A stretch of DNA of 64,000 bases from positions 372,001 through 436,000 of the forward strand of contig NZ_REFH01000010.1 in the NCBI RefSeq assembly GCF_003688495.1, written 5' to 3'. Below the pieces are notes generated by a model. That model saw only the letters and a list, made by a program, of their open reading frames with translations, was not told the origin of the DNA and did no database searches. This document shows positions 55,762-64,000 of this stretch, piece after piece; positions within the stretch are counted from its first letter, which is position 1, and each line of letters begins with the position of its first letter. Made by a program: the position numbers and the translations under genes. The stretch comes from Flavobacterium weaverense. GTDB taxonomy: Bacteria; Bacteroidota; Bacteroidia; Flavobacteriales; Flavobacteriaceae.

Positions 55762-58112
55762 TTTAAAATTTTTATTTCTTTTACTTCTTGAAAATTTATT
55801 TCATTTGTCATAGAAGATAGAATTGATTTTGCTATTTCTTTTGTGTTAATTTCTTCATCGTTTTCGAATATTGAAATATTATTTTCAATATATATAGAAG
55901 CTTTTGATATTAAATCTGGGTTTTCAATTTCATTTAAATAATTATTTTGCAAACACAAATCATATATTTGTTTGTATATTTTTTTTATTTCATTCAAATG
56001 TTTTCTTCCATAATGGGCAACCCATGCTTGAAACATATCATTTGAATTAATTCCTAAAAATTCGCAAATAATTTTCCAGTGCTCTTTCTTCTTTGGAAGA
56101 ATAAATTTATCCAAACTAAAGTCATTTGAATTAATTACATATTTTTGGTTAAAATATTTACTATGGATATATTCTAAGCCTAATTTCTCTAGCGTATTAT
56201 AGACTTTGTCATACTTTGATAATTGTATTTGAAATTCGATTACTGTATCAGGTACTTTACTTAATTTGTCTACTAATTTATCCCTACTTATTGCGGAACT
56301 GACTTCTCTTTGTACTATAAAATCATCACCAATATTTAATTGAGAAATACAACTTGAAATAAGAGTATTTTTTCTAATTAAAATAGTAGTATTTCCTTTT
56401 TCAACATATTCTATACCTTGAATGGTATGTATTAAATACTCCTTGTTATCACTTTCTTTTTTTACTTTGTTATTGAACTCGATTTCTTCATCATTATAAA
56501 AAATAATATCCTCACCTTCAATATTTACATTTTCAATTTCAATTTCAATATTCTCTTGCTTGTATTTCTTTCTGTAATTTATTATATCTTTTTTTATATT
56601 TTGAATTAATTCTAACTTTGATTTTTGATATTTTTCTTTGTTATTAAAAAATTGAGAATCAATATCTTCTCTAATAGAATTCAATAATGGCTCGTACTGA
56701 TAATTTAAAATATGGTATTTTATCCAAGGCTGATAATTAAAATATATGAAATCAGGAATTATTACATTAAAATCAGATTTTTTTGAAAGTATATTGACTA
56801 GATTAATAATGTTAAAGGCATCTAATAATAATATATTTTTTTCATTGAGGTAGTAATCAATTTCGTTTTTATCAATAAAAAGTACCCTACTATTTAAATC
56901 ATGTAAATAGTGTTTAAATGAATTTAATGATTTCTCTAGTTTTTTCTTTCGAGTCCCTTTTATATCAGGTAACAATAGTACTGGTTTTTTTATGTCATTA
57001 ATTAATTGTTTACCCCAGTCCAATTCATGTAATAAATAAATTATTTTTTTTATTTCATTAATTATTGGTTTTTCCGCAACAATAGGATAGTCAATTTTAA
57101 ACATTTCAAACCAGTCCTCTTTTGGGAGTGATGGATTAATGAACAAAAACCAATATTTTGGGAATGGATTAGTAAATTTATTAAATTCATATTCATTCCA
57201 ATGGACTTTAAAACTACTTAAAATTTCAAATATTTCTAAATTATGATTAGTCTCAAATATTTTAAAATCAGGAATTAATACAGGTAAGTTAGTATTGTTA
57301 GGTTTAATCTCCTCTGGTAATAAAATAATATCATGCTCTTGTAAATTATTGTAACAGAAGCGAGAATTAATATTTAAATCAAATTTCTTTTTTCCAATAT
57401 TTGACAGGTAATCATGAATATTTTTGTGATAAGGATACTTTAGTGTAATAAGATTTACAATGTCTTGTTTGCAAGTTTCATCTTCATATTCAATAACTTC
57501 TTCTAAAGACATATCAGAATTATATTTTAAAGTATTAAAAAGAATATACTCATAATGTCTAATTTGTTCTCCAGTATGAATTGATAGACATAAATCAAAA
57601 TTAAAATCAATTAAAATTGGATGATTTATCAATCTTTGATTACTTATGTTTTTAAATAATTTAAATGTATTATTTGTGATACGCCAATGGGAATTTTCAA
57701 TTTGTTCTTTACGAAATATTGGCAAAAATCTATTTGTTCCAACTATTATATTATCTGACCATATCAAGAAATTACCAGACTTTTTCACAAAGTCAATTGT
57801 TGATTTTCCAGAACTAAAATTATTCCTTTTTGTATTATAATCAAAGATGTTTAAGAGACAAGTACCTTCAAGATTCGAAACTGGATTCTTTTTTAAAAGT
57901 CTATAGGTAAGTGAAAATAGACGAACGTAATCGTAAATTATATTTAATAACTTTTCATCATAACTAGGTAAGTAAAGAGTTAATTTTTCTTGGCTTGATA
58001 TCAAAAAATTATAATACCATTTACCAATCACTTCCAGAATATAAGGTCTATTATCTTGAATTTCTAAAGTCTCAAGAACCACATCATGAATTTTATTAAA
58101 TATTACTTCCAT
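55758..58112 (-). CDS. Large DrmE-like protein of the DISARM-like operon
   Basis: A 784-residue protein of unknown function. There is no Walker, nuclease or Cys motif that I can see; the N-terminus opens with VIFNKIHDVVLETLEIQ, the middle has alternating beta-alpha segments (VLLLPDIKG, NVIIPDFIYFN), and the C-terminal 120 residues contain WKIICEFLGINSNDMFQAW and a helical end. Position between the methylase side and drmA, and size, fit DrmE of class 2 DISARM, whose role is unknown. I give no symbol because the identity rests mainly on context. It overlaps drmA by 4 bp and the NERD gene by 10 bp. Confidence 0.62.
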   Translation of the reverse strand: MEVIFNKIHDVVLETLEIQDNRPYILEVIGKWYYNFLISSQEKLTLYLPSYDEKLLNIIYDYVRLFSLTYRLLKKNPVSNLEGTCLLNIFDYNTKRNNFSSGKSTIDFVKKSGNFLIWSDNIIVGTNRFLPIFRKEQIENSHWRITNNTFKLFKNISNQRLINHPILIDFNFDLCLSIHTGEQIRHYEYILFNTLKYNSDMSLEEVIEYEDETCKQDIVNLITLKYPYHKNIHDYLSNIGKKKFDLNINSRFCYNNLQEHDIILLPEEIKPNNTNLPVLIPDFKIFETNHNLEIFEILSSFKVHWNEYEFNKFTNPFPKYWFLFINPSLPKEDWFEMFKIDYPIVAEKPIINEIKKIIYLLHELDWGKQLINDIKKPVLLLPDIKGTRKKKLEKSLNSFKHYLHDLNSRVLFIDKNEIDYYLNEKNILLLDAFNIINLVNILSKKSDFNVIIPDFIYFNYQPWIKYHILNYQYEPLLNSIREDIDSQFFNNKEKYQKSKLELIQNIKKDIINYRKKYKQENIEIEIENVNIEGEDIIFYNDEEIEFNNKVKKESDNKEYLIHTIQGIEYVEKGNTTILIRKNTLISSCISQLNIGDDFIVQREVSSAISRDKLVDKLSKVPDTVIEFQIQLSKYDKVYNTLEKLGLEYIHSKYFNQKYVINSNDFSLDKFILPKKKEHWKIICEFLGINSNDMFQAWVAHYGRKHLNEIKKIYKQIYDLCLQNNYLNEIENPDLISKASIYIENNISIFENDEEINTKEIAKSILSSMTNEINFQEVKEIKILN

Positions 58113-59770
58113 AATATAATTTTAAGCGAATTCATTGCTCTAGTTGCTCCAATATAATTTTGAACTTTGGTACTGTCATTTAATTCCTTAGTAATTAAAT
58201 AAACCGATTCGTTTTCTAAACCTCTGTATTTAATGGGACTGCTATATCTAACTTTATTTGAAGAAATATTAATGTTGGCTTCTGTTAATTCTTCAATATC
58301 TCTATAAAAGAATTCACTTACTATTTTTGTAAAATCTTCAATTAAATTGCTATGTATTAGTATGATTTTTTCCGAACTTGTAAAATTTACATCATTTAAA
58401 ATAAAGCTAAATAATTCTAACTTTTGCTTTAAATCATCAACACAAATCAAGCTGCTTTTATACTTGTTTTTTATTTTTCCATATTCATTATACAATAAGC
58501 AATTTGAAATTTCTCCTATTTCTATATTTTGGGCGCAACGATAATTCTCATCAAAATAATAGTGTGTATATCCAATTTCAATAAAGAAATCTGTATACCA
58601 AGCTAATTCCTTCAGATTAGATGCAATTGCTTGATCAGGGTCATATAAAACTAAAATCTTAGGTTTGCCTAATTTTGAATTTAATTTCTCGATGAAATCA
58701 TATAATCCTTTATCAAAGTATTCCTGTGCCTCATCAAATATTAAAAAATCTATATCCGATGCAACACTTTCTTGCGTTACTACATCCGAAAATATTCTAA
58801 AATTTATGTTGTTAGGGTCTAATTGATAATCATTAAGGATAATATGTTCTAATTTGGATCTAATTAATTTATTTGCGCAATAAACAATGCCTTTTTGTTG
58901 TTTTAATAATTTTTCAGCTAAAAACTTTATTGCCAGTGCCGTTTTTCCAGTACCAGGAGCTCCTTGTATTATAACATTTTTGTTGCGACTTAAACCTTTT
59001 AAAACTTCATAGTTTTCTTTTAAAATTAATTCAGTATTTATTCTATCAGGATTATAACCGTAAGTGGTTTGAGTTGGGAAAAGTTCAGATTTTAATCGTT
59101 TTAATTCTTTTGAACTCAAATCAGGATATTGCTCGTAAGCTTTTTTTGAAATAGCTTCGGCACTTAAATTAGGGAATAGTTCCCTTACCGTTCTAATTCT
59201 TGCTTTTCTTCCTAATTCGTTAATAAACTTGAAAAAAATATTTTGAATTGCTCTTTCATCCAAACCAGTAATATCTGCTTTTGAAAAGAATATATCTCTA
59301 TAACCAATTAACTGAGGACTTTTTAAAATGAAACCAGCTTCGTGTGGAAGAACTACTGCTCGGTAAACAAAAACAGAAGAGTCAATCAGTTTTTTAAAAG
59401 TATGGACATATTCTTTAGCTTGAGTAAATGGATTTTGAGTTTCATATTCTTTACCTTCACCTGAAGAGAAATAGCAATCATTTTCGTCAACTCTTAGACC
59501 GCCACCTTTTACTTCAATTATTAACAAACCTTGTTTAGAAAGTAAAAGAAAATCAACTTGCCCTTCAACTTTTCTTTTGCTAGACGGATGAGTTGATAAA
59601 TTATAGTTATGCTTAAAATACCAAATTTCATCCTCAACAAATTTATTTTTATTAAAGGAAAGAAATTGTTCATATAACCAAAGTTCACCAAATAGGGTAT
59701 ATCCATCTTGATTAATAATGATAGCTTCTAAATTTTTTTTAGCATAATTATCAATAAAATGTATTGGCAT
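58103..59770 (-). CDS. NERD nuclease-like domain fused to an SF1 helicase-type ATPase
   Basis: A 555-residue fusion. Residues 20-130 are a NERD domain with the PD-(D/E)xK pattern intact: EGQVDFLLLSKQG and LIIEVKGGGLRV give the Asp, Glu and Lys. From about 265 a UvrD/DUF2075-like ATPase follows: IIQGAPGTGKTALAIKFL, FLIFDEAQEYFD, VLYDPDQAIAS, YFDENYRCAQNIE and a C-terminal IGATRAMNSLKIILW. It would cut and/or unwind DNA. It is not among the standard DISARM genes I know, yet it is inside the operon, 5 bp from the methylase gene and overlapping the DrmE-like gene by 10 bp. Confidence 0.85.
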   Translation of the reverse strand: MPIHFIDNYAKKNLEAIIINQDGYTLFGELWLYEQFLSFNKNKFVEDEIWYFKHNYNLSTHPSSKRKVEGQVDFLLLSKQGLLIIEVKGGGLRVDENDCYFSSGEGKEYETQNPFTQAKEYVHTFKKLIDSSVFVYRAVVLPHEAGFILKSPQLIGYRDIFFSKADITGLDERAIQNIFFKFINELGRKARIRTVRELFPNLSAEAISKKAYEQYPDLSSKELKRLKSELFPTQTTYGYNPDRINTELILKENYEVLKGLSRNKNVIIQGAPGTGKTALAIKFLAEKLLKQQKGIVYCANKLIRSKLEHIILNDYQLDPNNINFRIFSDVVTQESVASDIDFLIFDEAQEYFDKGLYDFIEKLNSKLGKPKILVLYDPDQAIASNLKELAWYTDFFIEIGYTHYYFDENYRCAQNIEIGEISNCLLYNEYGKIKNKYKSSLICVDDLKQKLELFSFILNDVNFTSSEKIILIHSNLIEDFTKIVSEFFYRDIEELTEANINISSNKVRYSSPIKYRGLENESVYLITKELNDSTKVQNYIGATRAMNSLKIILWK

Positions 59771-59775
59771 ATTTT

Positions 59776-61479
59776 TTAGTTTGAATTAGCAATAGTTGCT
59801 ATTTTATTAATAGCATATAAAGCAAAAAGTTGTTTTGTTGGCACTGTCTTTTTAAGAAAAATAGTAGTGTTAATTTGGACAAAGTTTGGTTCATCAATTA
59901 TAGTTTTTTCTATAATATTACCTACTTCATCAACAAGACGAGTTGGTTCCAAAAAATCTCCAATGGACTTTTGTAATTCAAACATTTCTTGAAGTTTGTT
60001 AGCACTACCTATTTTTTCAGAAAACCCGTTATTTATGACTTCTAAAAATTTAGCCCCGCCTTTAAATTTTAAAATAATAGACTCAAGTTTTTTAAAATAT
60101 TCATCCTCTATGTGCTGAATAGGAAATCCTTTTCCAGTGCCATATTGTATTGACGTTCTCCATTTTCCATCAGCTTTATTATTTTTTTCAATATTGTAAT
60201 TTGAAAGTGTAACTGTCAGATTTCCTTCTTTTACTGGTTGCCATCTACATCTTGCATTTTTATTTTTTATTGGTGGATTATCAAATGTTTTTCTGGAATA
60301 ATTATTTAAATTTAATACATTTTTTAAATTAGGAGCATTACTTATAATTAATTTAAATTCCTGTTTAATACCTAGAGCACTTAATACAGTTGATGCAAAC
60401 GCTCTACTAACTGAAGTACAAACTGCATTACCCACTAAACGCCATTTAGCATTTTCAGAGCCAACGAACTGATAAGTAATTGGAAATCCCATAATTATTG
60501 CAGCTTCTCTAACTGTTGGGAGTCTATATTCCCCATCACCAATTCTATCAATTTCAGATTTGTAAATTATAGATTCTCGTGAATTGGCTATTTTAGTGGC
60601 AGTTATCGTTCTGCTTGGATTAATTTCATTTTCAGGGAATGACATTTTACCCATAAAAGGATGGTTAGTTTTCCAGTGTTTAGAAAATCTCCATTCTGCT
60701 TCATACACACCTGTGTCATAGAAATGATCCGTAATTTTGTCTTGTTCAAGTTGAATAGGATATTGAATATCCTCAATCAATGCTTTACTCTCTTTTTCAA
60801 AAGGAGAAGGGAAATTTCTGTTAATTAGACTAATTGAATTGTAAAGAGGTAAATTTAGTTGTGACTCTTTTTTTTGATGAGTTGGCTGAGGTACAATTAA
60901 CTTTTTCTTTTTAATAATTTCACCTGAGATAACCCTTTTTCTTGATTGAATTGAACCGTAATCTGCTGAATTTATAACTGAAGTATTATCAAATAAATCA
61001 ATTGCAATTTTTAATGGACTAATTCTGTGTTTATTTGCCCATTCAGTTAATTCTAAATCTTTAAATGTATATTGAGTTTGTAAGTATCTTTTAGAATTAA
61101 CTACATTTTCCATAAACCAAGCTTTCAAAACGGAATTAGGTTGATGTTTCTTTACTGCAACTATTCTTAAAAATGTTTCAGTTAATTCAACACCTAGAGA
61201 TTTATCTGCAGTACCCGATTTATTTGAACTTGAAAAGCTTACGCAGGGTGGACTACCAATTATTATGTCAGTGTCAGGAAGGTTTTCTATTTCTTCAATT
61301 GATTTCTTGAAATCTAAAATATTTTTTACTTGACATTCTAAATTAAAATTATGATTAAATGTATCAATAGCGGGTTTCCAATGATCATAACCATGTTTGA
61401 TTTCAAATCCTTTTTGTTTGAAACCTTCGGAAAAGCCACCTGCTCCGCAAAAAAAATCTAATACTGTTAAATTATTCAT
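59776..61479 (-). CDS. DNA cytosine-5 methyltransferase of the DISARM-like operon (DrmMII-type)
   Basis: A 567-residue C5 methylase. Motif I DFFCGAGGFSEGFKQKGF, motif IV IIIGSPPCVSFSSS with the catalytic Cys, motif VI WFMENVV, motif VIII SIQSRKRVISG, and motifs IX/X RTITATKIANS with WRLVGNAVC are all present in order, so it should be active. The target-recognition part between VIII and IX is about 95 residues. About 195 residues extend past motif X, with no recognised domain. It is the first gene of the operon and would protect host DNA by 5mC, as DrmMII does in class 2 DISARM. Confidence 0.87.
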   Translation of the reverse strand: MNNLTVLDFFCGAGGFSEGFKQKGFEIKHGYDHWKPAIDTFNHNFNLECQVKNILDFKKSIEEIENLPDTDIIIGSPPCVSFSSSNKSGTADKSLGVELTETFLRIVAVKKHQPNSVLKAWFMENVVNSKRYLQTQYTFKDLELTEWANKHRISPLKIAIDLFDNTSVINSADYGSIQSRKRVISGEIIKKKKLIVPQPTHQKKESQLNLPLYNSISLINRNFPSPFEKESKALIEDIQYPIQLEQDKITDHFYDTGVYEAEWRFSKHWKTNHPFMGKMSFPENEINPSRTITATKIANSRESIIYKSEIDRIGDGEYRLPTVREAAIIMGFPITYQFVGSENAKWRLVGNAVCTSVSRAFASTVLSALGIKQEFKLIISNAPNLKNVLNLNNYSRKTFDNPPIKNKNARCRWQPVKEGNLTVTLSNYNIEKNNKADGKWRTSIQYGTGKGFPIQHIEDEYFKKLESIILKFKGGAKFLEVINNGFSEKIGSANKLQEMFELQKSIGDFLEPTRLVDEVGNIIEKTIIDEPNFVQINTTIFLKKTVPTKQLFALYAINKIATIANSN

Positions 61480-61535
61480 TTTTAATTATTGTAATTTTAT
61501 TAAAGCAAATTTTGTGCTTCTTAATTTATGAATTA

Positions 61536-61553
61536 TAAACTATGAATAGTTTA
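61536..61553. promoter_or_regulatory. Palindrome upstream of the defence operon, possible operator
   Basis: TAAACTAT-GA-ATAGTTTA, an 18-bp perfect inverted repeat 57 bp before the methylase start codon. It has the size and place of a repressor site. No regulator gene is adjacent in the window. Confidence 0.4.
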
Positions 61554-62018
61554 GATTAATATAATTTATATTTGCAATGATGATTATACTATATACCGTT
61601 TATTTTTTATTATAAATAGCTATATCTTTTCTTTTAGATACTGGACTAAGTTATAAGAAAAAAAAATAATTATTTACAATAATACACAATCCTTTTGAAA
61701 GAAAAATACGTAAAACCGTAAAAGAGTAAATATTTACAATATTATTTTTTAATACTTAATTTAAATTTACATAAATAATTTCTCAACCGCTTCTTTCAGG
61801 CCGTTAATGATAAACTAAATCCTCATTTCACCACAATTTTGCGTTAGGGATTATCTCATTGGTTAATATTTAATATCGGAATTCGATGAATTTCATTTAA
61901 AGTGAAAATCCTTTTGTTTTTGACAAAAAACAAAAGATTGTAGTGGAAAGCCCGGCCGCGGCAGCGGAAACGCCCAAAATGAAAGTATGCTTTGGAAAGA
62001 GATTTTAGAAATAGGTAA
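61554..62018. other. Non-coding right edge of the defence island
   Basis: AT-rich DNA with TATTTACAAT repeated 60 bp apart (61671 and 61731). From 61911 a strong A/T hairpin (CTTTTGTTTTT...AAAAACAAAAG) is followed by a G+C-rich patch (GCCCGGCCGCGGCAGCGG, 61950-61967), conspicuous in this window. It may be a dispersed intergenic repeat of the genome and may mark the island boundary. No gene is seen. Confidence 0.4.
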
Positions 62019-62888
62019 TTATTTGGTTTTAATCTTAGACCAAAGGTACATTAGCGCTTTGACAAAGGCGAATGAAAGTATTGCGCCAACTATTCCTGCG
62101 AGAAATTCGCCTACAAACTGCGGTAAGCTTTGCACTAAATGATGCACGTATTCTATTTTGTGTACAAATATTCCGCCAGCTACTGATATTAAAGCGATTG
62201 TTCCTACAAAGGCTAGACCTTTAATAACTAATGGAAGTAAACGGATTAATTGTTTTCCTATATACTTAGCAGTTTTAGAATCTTTTTTAAGTAATACCAT
62301 TCCAAAATCGTCCATGCGGACAATAGCAGCTACGATTCCGTAAACTCCTACGGTGGCGAGTAAGGCTACAAAGGTTACAACCATTACTTGGGTGGCAATG
62401 GGTTTTCCTTCTACACTTCCTAATGCTATGATCACGATTTCGACTGATAGTATGAAGTCGGTTACGATGGCTGCTTTTACTTTTTGCTTTTCTAGAACTA
62501 AAACTTCTTCGGGTGTTAGCTCTGCGGCATCAGTAATTTTTTCAGCATGATCGTGCGGTACAATGTACTCGTATATTTTTTCGGCTCCTTCATAGGCGAG
62601 ATAAACGGCACCCAAAATAAGTACAACAGTAATTAGCCATGGTACGAAATAGCTTAATAGAAAAGCAAGTGGTAGAATTATTAACTTATTTAAAAATGAG
62701 CCTTTAGTGATGGCCCATAATACTGGTATTTCTCTAGAGGAAACAAAACCAGATGCTTTTTCGGCATTTACGGCTAAATCATCGCCAAGTATTCCAGCCG
62801 TTTTCTTAGTAGCGATCTTGCTCATTAATACCACATCATCCATAAGTGCAGCGATATCATCTAGTAATGCAAAAATTCCTGAAGCCAT
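62019..62888 (-). CDS. DUF808 family inner-membrane protein
   Basis: A 289-residue membrane protein. The N-terminus (GIFALLDDIAALMDDVVLMS) and the segment ILGDDLAVNAEKASGF are typical of the DUF808/YedI family; five to six hydrophobic helices follow (VPWLITVVLILGAVYLAYEG and others). No transport substrate or activity is established for the family. Its stop faces the defence island; it lies 3 bp after the dienelactone hydrolase gene on the same strand. Confidence 0.88.
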   Translation of the reverse strand: MASGIFALLDDIAALMDDVVLMSKIATKKTAGILGDDLAVNAEKASGFVSSREIPVLWAITKGSFLNKLIILPLAFLLSYFVPWLITVVLILGAVYLAYEGAEKIYEYIVPHDHAEKITDAAELTPEEVLVLEKQKVKAAIVTDFILSVEIVIIALGSVEGKPIATQVMVVTFVALLATVGVYGIVAAIVRMDDFGMVLLKKDSKTAKYIGKQLIRLLPLVIKGLAFVGTIALISVAGGIFVHKIEYVHHLVQSLPQFVGEFLAGIVGAILSFAFVKALMYLWSKIKTK

Positions 62889-62891
62889 AAT

Positions 62892-63785
62892 TTATTTCTT
62901 ATTTAGTTTTTCTTTGAAAAAATAGATTGTTCGTTGCCATGATAGCGTAGCAGCTGCTTCGTCATATCGAGGAGTTGTATTGTTGTGAAAGCCGTGATTG
63001 ACTGCGGGATAAATAAAAGCAGTATTTTCCACTTTATTTTTATTGAGAATGGTTTCAAATGCGGGCCAACCTTCATTTACTCTTGTATCTAATCCAGCAT
63101 AATGTAATAGGAGTGGAGTTTTGATATTCTCAGCTTCGTCGGGAGTGGGTTGTCCACCGTAATAAGGTACGGCTGCATTAAGTTCTGTTATTCTGACTGC
63201 CATCATTGCAGCAATCCAACCACCAAAGCAGAATCCAACAACGCCAACTTGCCCGTTACAATCCTTATGTGACCTTAAAAAGTTATAAGCTGCGATAAAA
63301 TCCTCAAGCATTTCTTCGCGAGTTCGCTTTTTTTGTAATTCTCTTCCATCATCATCATTTCCAGGATAACCGCCCAAAGGTGATAGCGCATCAGGGGCCA
63401 ATGTAATAAATCCTTCCATTGCGGCTCTGCGTCCCACATCTTCAATGTATGGATTGAGTCCGCGGTTTTCATGGACCACAATAATGCCGGGTAATTTCTT
63501 ATTAGATTTTGCTGGTTGTGATAAAAGTCCTTTGATTGAGCCTCCGCCTTTTGGCGAATTGTATGTAATAAATGCTGATTTCAGTCGGGGATCATCTGAT
63601 TTTATCAAAATAGAATCCAAATAATTAGGGGTCATGAAACTAAGTAATGACGGAAGCGTTAGCGCACCAACGGCAAACAAGGATAGTTTTTCAACAAATT
63701 GTCGTCTCTCTATTTTATTGTGGGCGTAATCATCGTATAAGTCAAATACTTCTTGACTTATATCTTCTTTGGTTAGTTTGTTCAT
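62892..63785 (-). CDS. Dienelactone hydrolase family protein, exported
   Basis: A 297-residue alpha/beta hydrolase. A hydrophobic stretch near residues 32-55 (EKLSLFAVGALTLPSLLSFM), preceded by ERRQF, suggests export, perhaps by a Tat-like signal. The catalytic set is present: Cys in VGFCFGGWIAA, Asp in HYAGLDTRVNEG and His in NHGFHNNT, the Cys-Asp-His triad of dienelactone hydrolases. The natural substrate is unknown. I use the ATG at 63785; a GTG at 63803 adds six residues. It is paired with the DUF808 gene. Confidence 0.88.
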   Translation of the reverse strand: MNKLTKEDISQEVFDLYDDYAHNKIERRQFVEKLSLFAVGALTLPSLLSFMTPNYLDSILIKSDDPRLKSAFITYNSPKGGGSIKGLLSQPAKSNKKLPGIIVVHENRGLNPYIEDVGRRAAMEGFITLAPDALSPLGGYPGNDDDGRELQKKRTREEMLEDFIAAYNFLRSHKDCNGQVGVVGFCFGGWIAAMMAVRITELNAAVPYYGGQPTPDEAENIKTPLLLHYAGLDTRVNEGWPAFETILNKNKVENTAFIYPAVNHGFHNNTTPRYDEAAATLSWQRTIYFFKEKLNKK

Positions 63786-64000
63786 TTCTAATTTTTCAGA
63801 CACCTAATGTAAGAAAAAAACTTTTTTTGATGCAATACTAATATTGTTAATGTTTTAGTTAAATGATGGCGATGATTAAAAAGTTTTTTAAGAGGGAAAA
63901 GAGTGTAGTTTAGGTAAGAGGTATGTAATTGTATTTAGTTTTACAATGTGATTTTTTAGCCACAGATTATTATGATTTAAAGGATTACTTTTTTAATAAT

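Noticed and set aside
47661..61479. CRISPR array or Cas genes in the defence island
   Set aside because: No regularly spaced repeats and no Cas-like protein are visible.
61567..61574. TATATTTG on the plus strand
   Set aside because: No -33 element and no gene or RNA-like structure follows on that strand; most likely chance in AT-rich DNA.

Overview
The window looks like a chromosome segment of a Flavobacterium-like member of the Bacteroidota (Flavobacteriaceae). The support is low G+C content, a core gene set typical of that family (DUF4290 next to murA, aroQ near xerD, a 950-residue CarB, type B L31, SHNLN-type PAS histidine kinase, DUF5686 and TonB-dependent outer-membrane proteins), and repeated promoters of the form TTG-N19-TAnnTTTG instead of the E. 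coli type. All names come from reading the translated sequence; no database search was run.

Layout. 1-1.1 kb: the 3' part of a tyrosine integrase converging on a tRNA-Met(CAT), which probably marks the end of a mobile element lying to the left. 1.2-18.4 kb: housekeeping genes (aminotransferase class IV, YqgE, HU, fmt, recQ, a small P-loop ATPase, DUF493, DUF4290-murA, a CDF metal transporter, a DUF5686 outer-membrane protein, aroQ, two beta-barrel proteins, xerD, a PAS histidine kinase). 18.5-20.9 kb: coiled-coil gene, zapA, a 6S RNA-like gene and rny in one direction. 21-32.4 kb: envelope functions (M23 peptidase, TonB-dependent receptor, lipoprotein, MsbA-like exporter, phospho-sugar mutase, GT2 glycosyltransferase, DUF4199). 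32.6-45.4 kb: rpmE2, a GlmU-like protein, Na+/alanine symporter, L,D-transpeptidase-like protein, ABC-F, GNAT, pirin, alpha/beta hydrolase, lytic transglycosylase, a TPR protein, rpmH (too short for most ORF cut-offs) and carB.

Variable region 45.3-62 kb. Directly behind carB sits a small islet with a zeta-toxin-like kinase and a 48-codon partner, enclosed by a direct duplication of the carB 3' end and terminator (about 142 bp). After a scrappy intergenic stretch and a YkgJ-type gene comes an AT-rich, tightly packed minus-strand defence operon: a C5 cytosine methyltransferase, a NERD-nuclease/SF1-helicase fusion, a large DrmE-like protein, a DrmA-type SF2 helicase, a DrmB-type DUF1998 protein and an unrecognised 368-residue protein, followed by a frameshifted gene resembling the N-terminal head domain of ScoMcrA-type proteins. 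This is best read as a class 2 DISARM variant: the phospholipase-D gene drmC is not visible, a PD-(D/E)xK-like NERD helicase is inserted between the methylase and DrmE, and an unknown protein occupies the usual drmC place. The methylase would mark self DNA while DrmA/DrmB and the accessory proteins act on unmodified incoming DNA.

62-64 kb returns to chromosome-like genes (DUF808 membrane protein, dienelactone hydrolase).
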